Position numbers and translations under genes: made by a program. A stretch of DNA of 64,000 nucleotides from JAEMQF01 sp963791595 (GTDB lineage Bacteria; Pseudomonadota; Gammaproteobacteria; Burkholderiales; Burkholderiaceae_C), in the NCBI GenBank assembly GCA_963791595.1, contig CAWBTF010000011.1, positions 62,001-126,000 on the forward strand. The letters run 5' to 3'. Each line of letters opens with the position of its first letter. Position 1 is the first letter of the stretch. The notes beneath the pieces were generated by a model, which saw only the letters and a list, made by a program, of their open reading frames with translations, was not told the origin of the DNA and ran no database searches. Shown here piece by piece: positions 1 through 7,728 of this stretch.

Positions 1-750
1 GCGGTGGCGAAGCGATTTGCGCAGAATGGCGCGAGCGTCGTCGTCGCCGACATCAACCTCGAGCGTGCCCAGGGCGTGGCGGCCTCTATCGGCGGGATGG
101 CGCTGCGCTGCGACGTGAGCCGCGAGGCCGACATCCAGGCCCTGGTCGCCGCCACGCGCGCGAAGCATGGCCGGATCGATGTCTACTTCTCCAACGCCGG
201 CATCCTGGGCGAACTGGGCGGCTTCGAGTTGCACGATCCCTTGTGGGACAAGATGTGGCAGGTGCACGCCATGGCCCATGTCTGGGCGGCGCGCGCCGTC
301 GTGCCCGAGATGGCGGCGCGGGGCGAGGGCTACTTCCTCGTCACGGCGTCGGCGGCCGGGCTGCTCAACATCGTCGAGAGTGCGCCTTATGGCGTGACGA
401 AACACGCCGCGGTCGCGTTTGCCGAATGGCTGCGCATCGCCTACGGCCGGCGCGGCGTACGCGTGTCGTGCCTGTGCCCGCAGGCGGTGCAGACCGACAT
501 GGTGAGCGGCAGCGGCGGCTCGGCCGGCGTGAATGGGATGCTCCAGCCCGAGCAGGTGGCCGATGAAGTGGTGGGTGTGATGGCCACCGAGAAGTTTCTC
601 GTGCTGCCGCACCCCGAAGTCGCGAAGTACATGCTGCACAAGGCGCAGGACTACGAGCGCTGGCTGGGCGGAATGCAAAAGCTCCATGCACTGCATGCGC
701 CCCATGGTGGTGCCGGACCGAGCCCTTCTCGGGTGCCATGCTCGCCTTGA
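1..750 (+). CDS. SDR-family oxidoreductase, 5' end cut off
   Basis: This is a short-chain dehydrogenase/reductase of the classical SDR fold, an NAD(P)-dependent oxidoreductase whose substrate cannot be named from sequence. The window begins inside the gene: the frame is open from base 1 and the N-terminal glycine-rich TGxxxGxG cofactor motif lies upstream. Visible landmarks are the acidic residue after beta-2 (VVVADINLER), which favours NAD over NADP, the structural SNAG motif near residue 65, and the catalytic Ser and YxxxK pair in SAPYGVTKHA. The C-terminal half (PHPEVAKYMLHKAQDYERWL) reads as a typical SDR tail. It stands alone before a 287-bp gap. The family call is secure; the reaction is unknown. 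Confidence 0.85.
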   Translation, partial: AVAKRFAQNGASVVVADINLERAQGVAASIGGMALRCDVSREADIQALVAATRAKHGRIDVYFSNAGILGELGGFELHDPLWDKMWQVHAMAHVWAARAVVPEMAARGEGYFLVTASAAGLLNIVESAPYGVTKHAAVAFAEWLRIAYGRRGVRVSCLCPQAVQTDMVSGSGGSAGVNGMLQPEQVADEVVGVMATEKFLVLPHPEVAKYMLHKAQDYERWLGGMQKLHALHAPHGGAGPSPSRVPCSP

Positions 751-1037
751 CCAGGTGCGCGATGACACCGTCGTCAGTCATGGATCTCGACGAAGTCCTT
801 GTCCAGGTAGGAATCGCGCAGGGCATGCCGCGCCCGGCGTCTCTCGGGCGTGGCTTGGCGTCGTGAGAGTCCCCAGGCGGCGCGCACACCGCGTTGTGGA
901 TTGATATCGAAAGTCGCATCCGCGCGCGCCGATGCTGCGAGTGCGGCACGCCGCATGCATTGGGAAGCTGCAGGGCGCGCACCGCATCCCGTCCCGCCGC
1001 GGCGCAGCGTGCTCTGACCTGTGATCGAAGGAGCGCC

Positions 1038-1553
1038 ATGATCCTCGAACGTCACCTGCTGCACATCGAGCCGCTGCGGGCCGAGACCTTTCGGCCCTTT
1101 GGCGAAGTGATCGAAGCGAGCGATGCCGCGCCGCACTTTCCCGTCAACCGTGGCGACGCGGTGCGCTACGACAAGCTCGCCGGCATCGAGGTGCTCGACG
1201 TTGCCGGGCGCCCGAGCATCAGCATCTTTCGCGCGCGCCCGCACGCGCTGCCGCTGCGCCTGACGGTGCTCGAGCGCCACCGCCTGGGCTCGCAGGCGTT
1301 CATGCCGCTGAGCCCGAACCCCTACCTCGTGGTCGTGTCGTGTGCCGGGCCGCCGCCCACGCCGACGCAGCTGCGCTGCTTTCGCGCGCAGCCCGGACAG
1401 GGCGTCAACTTCGCTCCCGGCACCTGGCACCACCCGCTGCTGGCGCTGGAAATCACCGCTGACTTTCTGGTCGTCGATCGCGGCGGCCCCGAGCAGCAAG
1501 GCGACTGCGACGAGATCGAGCTCGACGCGACCCCGGTCTGGGTGCACGACTGA
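1038..1553 (+). CDS. allA: Ureidoglycolate lyase
   Basis: The protein probably splits ureidoglycolate into glyoxylate and urea, the last step of allantoin/purine breakdown, in the cytoplasm. It has 171 residues, close to the usual AllA length of about 160-170. The AllA/cupin-like fold shows in FRPFGEVIEASD near the N-terminus and in the conserved NFAPGTWHHPLLALE segment, which contains the expected His-His pair. The frame is open upstream, but the ATG at 1038 is the best start because GAAGGAG lies at 1027-1033. No other allantoin-degradation gene is visible nearby, so the pathway is only represented by this step. The family call is strong and the in vivo role is inferred. Confidence 0.85.
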   Translation: MILERHLLHIEPLRAETFRPFGEVIEASDAAPHFPVNRGDAVRYDKLAGIEVLDVAGRPSISIFRARPHALPLRLTVLERHRLGSQAFMPLSPNPYLVVVSCAGPPPTPTQLRCFRAQPGQGVNFAPGTWHHPLLALEITADFLVVDRGGPEQQGDCDEIELDATPVWVHD

Positions 1554-1650
1554 GCGCGGGAGGGTCTGAATGGCAGCGGGCACGTCGCATGCTTACATCC
1601 GCGGTCAACGGCCCGCGCGGCCGACACGTTCTGACGCTGAGAGGCACGCC

Positions 1651-1875
1651 ATGCAACACACCGACACGTCCGCCGCGATCGAACGCTGCAGTTTTGAGTT
1701 GCGCTTCCAATCGCTTTTCAATGCCGGACGCGGCTTGGCATTTCCCTGCAATGCGCACGGCGACGTCGACGTGCAAGCGCTCAGCGAGCGCGCGGTACAG
1801 AATTACTTCGACGCCCTCACAGGTATTGGGCGCGAATACTCGATGCCCTCGGTGGTGCCGAGCGGCTGTCGCTGA
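1651..1875 (+). CDS. Small conserved hypothetical protein (74 aa)
   Basis: This encodes a 74-residue soluble protein with no membrane segment or signal peptide. The core, roughly FELRFQSLFNAGRGLAFPC followed by a Gly-Asp-Val-Asp loop and ALSERAVQNYF, resembles short uncharacterised proteins I recall as common in Burkholderiales. That recollection is not a database result. The ATG at 1651 was chosen because the similarity starts just after it; an upstream in-frame ATG at 1570 would add a 27-residue tail of doubtful character. It follows allA on the same strand and is convergent with the FAD oxidoreductase. Its function is unknown. Confidence 0.6.
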   Translation: MQHTDTSAAIERCSFELRFQSLFNAGRGLAFPCNAHGDVDVQALSERAVQNYFDALTGIGREYSMPSVVPSGCR

Positions 1876-1916
1876 CTCCAGCATTGCCTTGAGCTCGGGC
1901 ATGCCAGCGAGTCAAT

Positions 1917-3101
1917 TCACGACACTGCGCCCACCCCATAGCGCCCGCTGAGCAACAGGCCGCGGCGAAAGCGCTCGAGCGCATAGGGTGCGAGCGCCAC
2001 GTCGGTGGGCAGGCCGAGCGCCTCTTGCGCGAGCACGCGGCCCACGCCTGGCGAGAGCTTGAAGCCGTGGCCCGAGAAGCCGTAGCCGACGATCAGGCCG
2101 TGCATGTCTGGAAGGCGCCCGAGCACAGGGTTCCAGTCGGGCGTGACGTCGTAGACGCCGGTCCATGACGACGCGAGGCCAGCGCTTTCGAACGACGGAA
2201 AGCGCGCCGCCACCTGCATGCCGACCTCGACCACATGGTCCATCGACACGTCGCCCTGCTCGTTGCTCGGCTCGGCCAGGGGCTCACCCGCCAGGCCTTC
2301 GCTGACCAGCATCTGCGCGCCGCCGTAGCTGCGGCAGTAGAGCATTCCGGGCGAGCCGAGGTCCTTGAACACCGGCATCTGAAAGGTGTACGGTCGCGGC
2401 CCCTGCAACGCGAGCACCGCGTGGCGCTCGGCGCGCACCGGGGTGGCGATGCCGGTCCAGCGTTCGATGTCGCGCGCCCAGATGTTTTGCGTGCTGATCA
2501 CGAGTTCGCTCGTGAACTTGCCCTGCGAAGTCTCGACGCCGCTGACGCGGCCTTGTTCGTGCAGCAGGCGCTGCACCTCGACGCCTTCCATCACCTTCAC
2601 GCCCAGACGCCGCGCGGCGCGCGCAAGTGCGGTGGCGGTGAGGTAAGCGTCGGCAAAGCCGGCTTCGGGCTCGAAGCCGATCAGCGCGGCGTCGTCGAAA
2701 CGCGCGATCGGCAGCAGGCTCGTCGCCTGCGCGGCGTCGAGCTCGTGCACCGCGATGCCCATCGCGCGCTGGCCTTGCAGTGCGCCGCGCAGCGCTTCCA
2801 GCTTCGCTCCCTCGGGCGCGGCGATCAGGTAGCCGCACGGCACCAGGCCGGCCGAAGCCTCCGCGTCGCCCAGGTACTCGGTGAAAGTCTTGAACACCTG
2901 CCATGACGCACGCGCGAGCGCGACGTTTTCGATCACCGAATAGTGCGTGCGCAGGATGCCCGAGGACTGCGCCGTCGTTCCCGCACCGATCTGCCCGCGG
3001 TCAAGCACAAGCACGCTGCGCGCGCCGAAGCGCGCCAGGTGGTAAGCCACCGAGCAGCCGACGACGCCGGCGCCGACGACGATGACATCGAAGCGGTTCA
3101 T
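1917..3101 (-). CDS. DAO-family FAD-dependent oxidoreductase (sarcosine/amine oxidase type)
   Basis: This is a flavoprotein of the D-amino-acid oxidase (DAO) superfamily, related to sarcosine oxidase beta subunit, glycine oxidase and gamma-glutamylputrescine oxidase. These enzymes oxidise C-N bonds of small amines or amino acids. The 394-residue protein opens with the FAD-binding Rossmann motif VVGAGVVGCSVAYHLA at about residues 9-24, then the acidic DRGQIGAGTTAQSSG segment. It ends with the family block TPDWNPVLGRLP and VGYGFSGHGFKLSP. No membrane segment is seen. It lies about 0.7 kb from the ydcS-patD operon on the opposite strand, so a role in amine oxidation is attractive but unproven. 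The exact substrate is unknown. Confidence 0.8.
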   Translation of the reverse strand: MNRFDVIVVGAGVVGCSVAYHLARFGARSVLVLDRGQIGAGTTAQSSGILRTHYSVIENVALARASWQVFKTFTEYLGDAEASAGLVPCGYLIAAPEGAKLEALRGALQGQRAMGIAVHELDAAQATSLLPIARFDDAALIGFEPEAGFADAYLTATALARAARRLGVKVMEGVEVQRLLHEQGRVSGVETSQGKFTSELVISTQNIWARDIERWTGIATPVRAERHAVLALQGPRPYTFQMPVFKDLGSPGMLYCRSYGGAQMLVSEGLAGEPLAEPSNEQGDVSMDHVVEVGMQVAARFPSFESAGLASSWTGVYDVTPDWNPVLGRLPDMHGLIVGYGFSGHGFKLSPGVGRVLAQEALGLPTDVALAPYALERFRRGLLLSGRYGVGAVS

Positions 3102-3278
3102 TCGGCTCGTGTGGGCATTGATCGCAGTCTACGGTGTGTTCGCGAATGCGCAGGATGATCACTTGTGTCGATTCCGCACGCCTTGCCGCCTGGCGACGAC
3201 GGCTGCCCGCGATTTCCGCTCTAGATTCGCGGCGAGCCATCCGAAACGCCGGATGTCACAGGACCAGCGAGGCAAGCC

Positions 3279-3587
3279 ATGGAACTCCCCTTTCGCGTGC
3301 TGCTGTACCGCTACGTTTTCTTCGGCTGGCTCTTCAAGGACCTGCGCGTGCACACCAACCTGTTCGAGCGCGCCGCCGCGCTGCGCTACAACCGCGAACA
3401 GGCGCATTGGTTGCCGCTGTACATGCGGCGCTACGCGGTCGCCGGGTCCAGCCTCATCGCGCTCGGCTGGGCGGTACAGGCCCTGAGCCCGGTACTGTCG
3501 GCGTTCTTTTTCGTTCCGGGCACGCTGGCAGTGCCGATGCTCGCCGTGACGGCGGTCTGCTGGACGGCACTGCGCGCCTGCGATTGA
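3279..3587 (+). CDS. Small membrane protein, unknown function
   Basis: This 102-residue protein is not one I recognise. Its N-terminal half is basic and aromatic with several Arg/Tyr residues. The second half has two hydrophobic stretches, about residues 55-72 and 76-96, likely a membrane hairpin. The start is the ATG at 3279 after GAGGCAAGCC. A good intrinsic terminator lies about 30 bp downstream, which supports a real transcription unit. It is divergent from the FAD oxidoreductase and precedes the ydc operon, but nothing ties it to either. Confidence 0.6.
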   Translation: MELPFRVLLYRYVFFGWLFKDLRVHTNLFERAAALRYNREQAHWLPLYMRRYAVAGSSLIALGWAVQALSPVLSAFFFVPGTLAVPMLAVTAVCWTALRACD

Positions 3588-3619
3588 CCCGCCGCCTTCG
3601 GGTCACTCACCTCTCACCG

Positions 3620-3640
3620 GGGCCGCGCGAGCGGCCCTTT
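3620..3640 (+). terminator. Rho-independent terminator after the small membrane protein gene
   Basis: A 7-bp perfect stem (GGGCCGC at 3620-3626 pairing with GCGGCCC at 3631-3637) closes a GCGA loop and is followed by TTTGTTCGTT. The position between the small membrane gene and ydcS fits a boundary between two transcription units. Confidence 0.6.
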
Positions 3641-3794
3641 GTTCGTTCGCTCCATCCCTAGCGTAAACCCCAGATATCACTTTTCAAGATAGCTCGTTGG
3701 CGCGCGATTGAACTTCGCGGCGCCGGTGTATCCACCTATCGTCTTCGCCTCGAACCGCGCCTGCGGACATTGGTTGTTGCCGAGGAGACCGAAC

Positions 3795-4964
3795 ATGATT
3801 CATCGAAACGCTATCTTTGCTGGGATTGCCAGCGCTGCCCTGGTGGCCTCGCTGCCTGCGTTGGCGCAAAAGGGCCCGCTGCAAAAAATCGGCAAGGGCG
3901 AGGGCCAAGTCGACATCGTCGCCTGGGCCGGCTACATCGAGCGCGGCGCGACCGACAAGAATTTCGACTGGGTGACCGACTTCGAGAAGAAGACCTCGTG
4001 CAAGGTTAACGTGAAGACGGCGGGAACGTCCGACGAGATGGTGGCGCTGATGAACGAGGGCGGCTTCGACCTCGTCACCGCGTCGGGCGACGCGAGCACG
4101 CGGCTGATTCGCGGCAAGAAGCTGCAGCCGATCAACGTCGGCCTGATTCCGAGCTACAGACACGTCGACGCGCGGCTGCAGAAAGCGCCCTGGCACTTCG
4201 AGAACGGCGTGCACTACGGCGTGCCCTACCAGTGGGGCTGGAACGTGCTGATGTACAACAAGGACGTGTTCAAGGACAAGCCGCCGACGAGCTGGTCGGT
4301 GGTGTTCGAGGAAACGACCCTGCCCGACGGCAAGAGCAACAAGGGCCGCGTGCAGGCGTTCGACGGGCCGATCTACATCGCCGACGCCGCGCTGTACCTG
4401 ATGCAGAAGAACCCGGGCTTAGGCATCAAGAACCCGTACGAGCTGAACGACGCGCAGTACAAGGCGGCGCTCGATCTGCTGCGCGGCCAGCGCAAGATCG
4501 TGGGCAAGTACTGGCACGACGCGTTCGTGCAGATCGACGACTTCACCAACGAAGGCGTGGTCGCGTCGTCGAGCTGGCAGTTCCAGGCGAACATCCTCGG
4601 CTCGAAGAAGCGCCCGATCGCGACCGTGGTGCCCACCGAAGGCGCGACGGGCTGGGCCGACAGCACGATGATGCACGCCGACGCCAAACACCCGAACTGC
4701 GCGTACATGTGGCTGGAGCATTCCCTGAACGTCAAGCTGCAGGGCGACCTGTCGGCTTGGTTTGGTTCAGTGCCTTCCGTGCCTGCCGCGTGCAAGGGCA
4801 ACAAGCTGCTCGGCGACGAAGGCTGCGCGCGCCAGGGCTTCAACTCGTTCGACAAGATCTCGTTCTGGAGAACGCCGACGGCGCAGTGCGCAACGCAGAA
4901 CAACCAGTGCGTGCCGTACCACAAGTGGGTGTCTGACTACATCGCGGTGTTGGGCGGAAGGTGA
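3795..4964 (+). CDS. ydcS: Putrescine/polyamine ABC transporter, periplasmic binding protein
   Basis: This is the solute-binding protein of a PotD/YdcS-type ABC importer; it captures putrescine or a related amine in the periplasm. The 389-residue product begins with a Sec signal peptide ending in ALAQ near residue 25. Long blocks match what I know of E. coli YdcS: DIVAWAGYIERGATDK, SDEMVALM, DLVTASGDAS, DGPIYIADAAL and a final DYIAVLGGR. The ATG at 3795 follows GAGGAGA at 3782-3788; the in-frame ATG at 3708 would bury the signal peptide. The stop overlaps the next start. It is the first gene of a five-gene operon in the same order as E. coli ydcSTUV-patD. Substrate specificity is inferred from the family. 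Confidence 0.9.
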   Translation: MIHRNAIFAGIASAALVASLPALAQKGPLQKIGKGEGQVDIVAWAGYIERGATDKNFDWVTDFEKKTSCKVNVKTAGTSDEMVALMNEGGFDLVTASGDASTRLIRGKKLQPINVGLIPSYRHVDARLQKAPWHFENGVHYGVPYQWGWNVLMYNKDVFKDKPPTSWSVVFEETTLPDGKSNKGRVQAFDGPIYIADAALYLMQKNPGLGIKNPYELNDAQYKAALDLLRGQRKIVGKYWHDAFVQIDDFTNEGVVASSSWQFQANILGSKKRPIATVVPTEGATGWADSTMMHADAKHPNCAYMWLEHSLNVKLQGDLSAWFGSVPSVPAACKGNKLLGDEGCARQGFNSFDKISFWRTPTAQCATQNNQCVPYHKWVSDYIAVLGGR

Positions 4965-5977
4965 CGGCCGCGGTCACACTCGACCGCGTCTCCTGCGTCT
5001 TCGGCGCCGCCGGCCATGAGGTGCGTGCGGTCGACGGCGTCGACCTGAGCATCGAGGCCGGCGAGTTCTTCACGCTGCTCGGGCCTTCGGGCTCGGGCAA
5101 GACGACTTGCCTGCGCATGATCGGCGGGTTCACGCTGCCGACCTCGGGCCGCGTGCTGATCGGCGGTGCCGACGTGTCGCAATTGCCGCCCTATGCGCGG
5201 CCGGTGAACACGGTGTTCCAGGACTATGCCCTCTTCCCGCACATGAGCATTCGCGACAACGTCGCTTATTCGCTGATGGTGCGCAAGGTGGGGAAGGCCG
5301 AGCGCTCGCGCCGCGCCGACGAGTTGCTGGAGCAGGTGGAGCTGGCCGGCGTGGGCGACCGGCGCCCGGCGCAACTCTCCGGCGGGCAACGCCAGCGGGT
5401 CGCACTGGCGCGCGCGCTGATCAACCAGCCGCAGGTGTTGTTGCTCGACGAGCCGCTGGGCGCGCTCGATCTGAAGCTGCGCGAGCAGATGCAAAGCGAG
5501 CTGAAGGCCTTGCAGCGGCGCCTGGGAATCACGTTCCTGTTCATCACGCACGACCAGCACGAGGCGCTGTCGATGAGCGACCGGATCGGCGTATTCAACC
5601 AGGGCAGGCTCGAACAAGTGGGACCGCCGCACGCCATCTACAACGAACCGGCGACGCGTTTCGTCGCCAACTTCGTCGGCGCGGCCAATGTGCTGGAAGG
5701 CGACGCGGCGCTGCGTTTGACGGGCCAGGCCAGCGCGATGCTGCGGCCTGAGCGCATTCGCCTGGGCGCACAAAGCGGCGCGCGCGCCAGTGGCACGGTC
5801 GCCGAGGTGCAGTATTTCGGCGCGTTCACGCGGGTCAAGGTCGACTCTGGCGGCGTGCTGCTCCAGGCCGATCTGCCAGAAACCGGTGGTACCGCGACAC
5901 CGCCGGCGGGCACGCAGGCGCACCTGCACTGGGACGGCCACGCCGTGCACGCGCTCGTACGAGGCGCAACGCCGTGA
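4961..5977 (+). CDS. ydcT: Putrescine/polyamine ABC transporter, ATPase
   Basis: This is the cytoplasmic ATPase that drives the YdcSTUV importer. The 338-residue protein has Walker A GPSGSGKTT at 41-49, the signature LSGGQRQRVALARAL near 138, Walker B LLLDEPLGALD near 158, and the switch His in FITHDQHEA. A C-terminal TOBE-like regulatory domain occupies the last 100 residues, as in PotA and MalK. Translation starts with GTG at 4961, overlapping the ydcS stop by 4 bp, and its stop overlaps the ydcU start in the same way, so translational coupling is likely. All catalytic motifs are intact. Confidence 0.92.
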   Translation: MTAAVTLDRVSCVFGAAGHEVRAVDGVDLSIEAGEFFTLLGPSGSGKTTCLRMIGGFTLPTSGRVLIGGADVSQLPPYARPVNTVFQDYALFPHMSIRDNVAYSLMVRKVGKAERSRRADELLEQVELAGVGDRRPAQLSGGQRQRVALARALINQPQVLLLDEPLGALDLKLREQMQSELKALQRRLGITFLFITHDQHEALSMSDRIGVFNQGRLEQVGPPHAIYNEPATRFVANFVGAANVLEGDAALRLTGQASAMLRPERIRLGAQSGARASGTVAEVQYFGAFTRVKVDSGGVLLQADLPETGGTATPPAGTQAHLHWDGHAVHALVRGATP

Positions 5978-6918
5978 GTCCCGCGCTCGCGCTGCCTCTG
6001 CCGGTGCCGAGCCTGCAACGGCGCATCTCGGACCTGCTCTACACGCGTCGTGGCCTGTTGTTGCTGGCGCTGCTCGCGCCGCCCCTGCTGTGGTTCGGCG
6101 TCATCTACCTCGGCTCGCTGTTTGCGCTGCTCGCCAACGCCTTCTTCGGCCTTGATGAATTCACCGGCCAGGTGGTGCGCGAGTTCACGTTGAAGAACTT
6201 CGTCGCGCTCGCCGAGCCGTCGAACCTCGACGTCGCACGCCGCTCGGTGACGATGGCGGTGCTCGTGACGCTGAGCAGCATCGTGATCGGCTTTCCGCTC
6301 GCTTACTACATGGCGCGTTACGCGACCGGTGCGCAAAAGGCGCTGCTTTACATCGCCGTAATGTTGCCGCTGTGGTCGAGCTACCTGGTGCGCCTGTACG
6401 CGTGGAAGCTGCTGCTCGCCAAGGAAGGTGCGATCTCATGGACCGCACAGCAGCTGCATCTGACCTGGCTGCTCGAAGCGCTGCTCGAACTGCCGGCAGT
6501 GGGCGGGCCAAGTTTGAGCTTCTCTGCGATCGGCACCTTCGTCGTGTTCGTCTACATGTGGCTGCCGTTCATGATCCTGCCGATCCAGGCGGCGGTGGAG
6601 CGCATCCCGGGCTCCTACATCGAGGCGTCGAGTGACCTCGGCGCGACGCCGGCAATGACGTTCGCGAAAGTGATCTTTCCGCTGGCGATGCCTGGCATCG
6701 CCGCCGGTTCGATCTTCACGTTTTCGCTGACGCTGGGCGACTACATCATTCCGCAGGTCATCGGCGACAGCACCAACTACATCGGCCAGGTGGTCTACAA
6801 GCAGCAAGGCGTCGCCGGCAACGTGCCGTTCGCGGCCGCGTTTTCGCTCGTGCCGATCGTCGTGATCGGCGTGTATCTGTGGTTCGCGAAAAAGCTCGGA
6901 GCCTTTGATGCGCTCTGA
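5974..6918 (+). CDS. ydcU: Putrescine/polyamine ABC transporter, permease 1
   Basis: This is an inner-membrane permease of the PotB type. The 314-residue protein has about six hydrophobic helices, with a first strong one around residues 27-52. The cytoplasmic EAA loop that contacts the ATPase is visible as SYIEASSDLGATPAMTF near residue 220. It starts with GTG at 5974, overlapping ydcT by 4 bp, and its end overlaps the second permease. Pairing with ydcV forms the transmembrane channel of the importer. Confidence 0.9.
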   Translation: MSPALALPLPVPSLQRRISDLLYTRRGLLLLALLAPPLLWFGVIYLGSLFALLANAFFGLDEFTGQVVREFTLKNFVALAEPSNLDVARRSVTMAVLVTLSSIVIGFPLAYYMARYATGAQKALLYIAVMLPLWSSYLVRLYAWKLLLAKEGAISWTAQQLHLTWLLEALLELPAVGGPSLSFSAIGTFVVFVYMWLPFMILPIQAAVERIPGSYIEASSDLGATPAMTFAKVIFPLAMPGIAAGSIFTFSLTLGDYIIPQVIGDSTNYIGQVVYKQQGVAGNVPFAAAFSLVPIVVIGVYLWFAKKLGAFDAL

Positions 6919-7708
6919 ACGCGACGCTCACTGGGGCCTCAAGACCGCGGCCTGGGCCGCGATCGCCTTCCTGCACGTTCCGCTCGCGCTGATCATCGTC
7001 TATGCCTTCAGCGCCGAGGACAAGAGCTACGTGTTCCCGCCGCCTGCGCTGACCACGCAGTGGTTCGGCGTGGCGTGGCAACGCGAAGACGTGTGGCAGG
7101 CGATCACGCTGAGCTTCCAGGTCGCCGCGTGGTCGACGGCGTTGGCGGTTGTGCTCGGAACGCTCGCCGCCGCGGCGCTGGCGCGAGCCAGCTTCTTTGG
7201 CCGCGATGCGATCTCGCTGCTGCTGATCTTGCCGATCGCGCTGCCGGGCGTGATCACCGGAATCGCCCTGCGCTCGGCCTACGGCACGCTGGAGATTCCG
7301 TTCTCGTTCTGGACCATCGTGATCGGCCACGCGACGTTTTGCGTGGTGGTCGTCTTCAACAACGCGGTGGCGCGATTGCGCAGGCTGAACCCGAACCTGA
7401 TCGAGGCGTCGATGGACCTCGGCGCCGACGCGTTCCAGACGCTGCGGTTCGTCGTGCTGCCGCAGCTCGGCTCGGCGCTGCTGGCCGGTGCGCTGCTTGC
7501 GTTCGCGCTGAGCTTCGACGAAGTGATCGTCACCACCTTCACCGCCGGCCAGCAGACGACGCTTCCCATCTGGATGCTCCAGGAGCTGGTGCGGCCGCGC
7601 CAGCGCCCTGTCACCAATGTGGTGGCCGTCGTGATCATCGCGCTCACGTTTGTCCCCATCCTCGCCGCCTACTTCCTGACCCGTGCCGACGAACCGGTGC
7701 ACCGCTGA
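6908..7708 (+). CDS. ydcV: Putrescine/polyamine ABC transporter, permease 2
   Basis: This is the second inner-membrane permease, PotC type, with 266 residues and about six membrane helices. The EAA loop reads IEASMDLGADAFQTLRF near residue 165. The ATG at 6908 lies inside the 3' end of ydcU (11-bp overlap); a TTG three bases earlier is a possible alternative. It completes the importer, and patD follows 20 bp later with its own strong ribosome site. Confidence 0.9.
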   Translation: MRSERDAHWGLKTAAWAAIAFLHVPLALIIVYAFSAEDKSYVFPPPALTTQWFGVAWQREDVWQAITLSFQVAAWSTALAVVLGTLAAAALARASFFGRDAISLLLILPIALPGVITGIALRSAYGTLEIPFSFWTIVIGHATFCVVVVFNNAVARLRRLNPNLIEASMDLGADAFQTLRFVVLPQLGSALLAGALLAFALSFDEVIVTTFTAGQQTTLPIWMLQELVRPRQRPVTNVVAVVIIALTFVPILAAYFLTRADEPVHR

Positions 7709-7728
7709 ACCGCCCAAGGAGATTCATC

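Noticed and set aside
774..956. A 60-codon minus-strand frame ending in SYLDKDFVEIHD
   Set aside because: The C-terminal residues look less GC-driven than a typical shadow frame, but there is no ribosome site, no recognised family and the frame stays open through allA. The 751-1037 gap is otherwise featureless.
7060..7728. Long open frame upstream of and in frame with patD
   Set aside because: It runs out of frame through ydcV and has Arg-rich, low-similarity translation; the strong ribosome site at 7716-7722 marks the true patD start.
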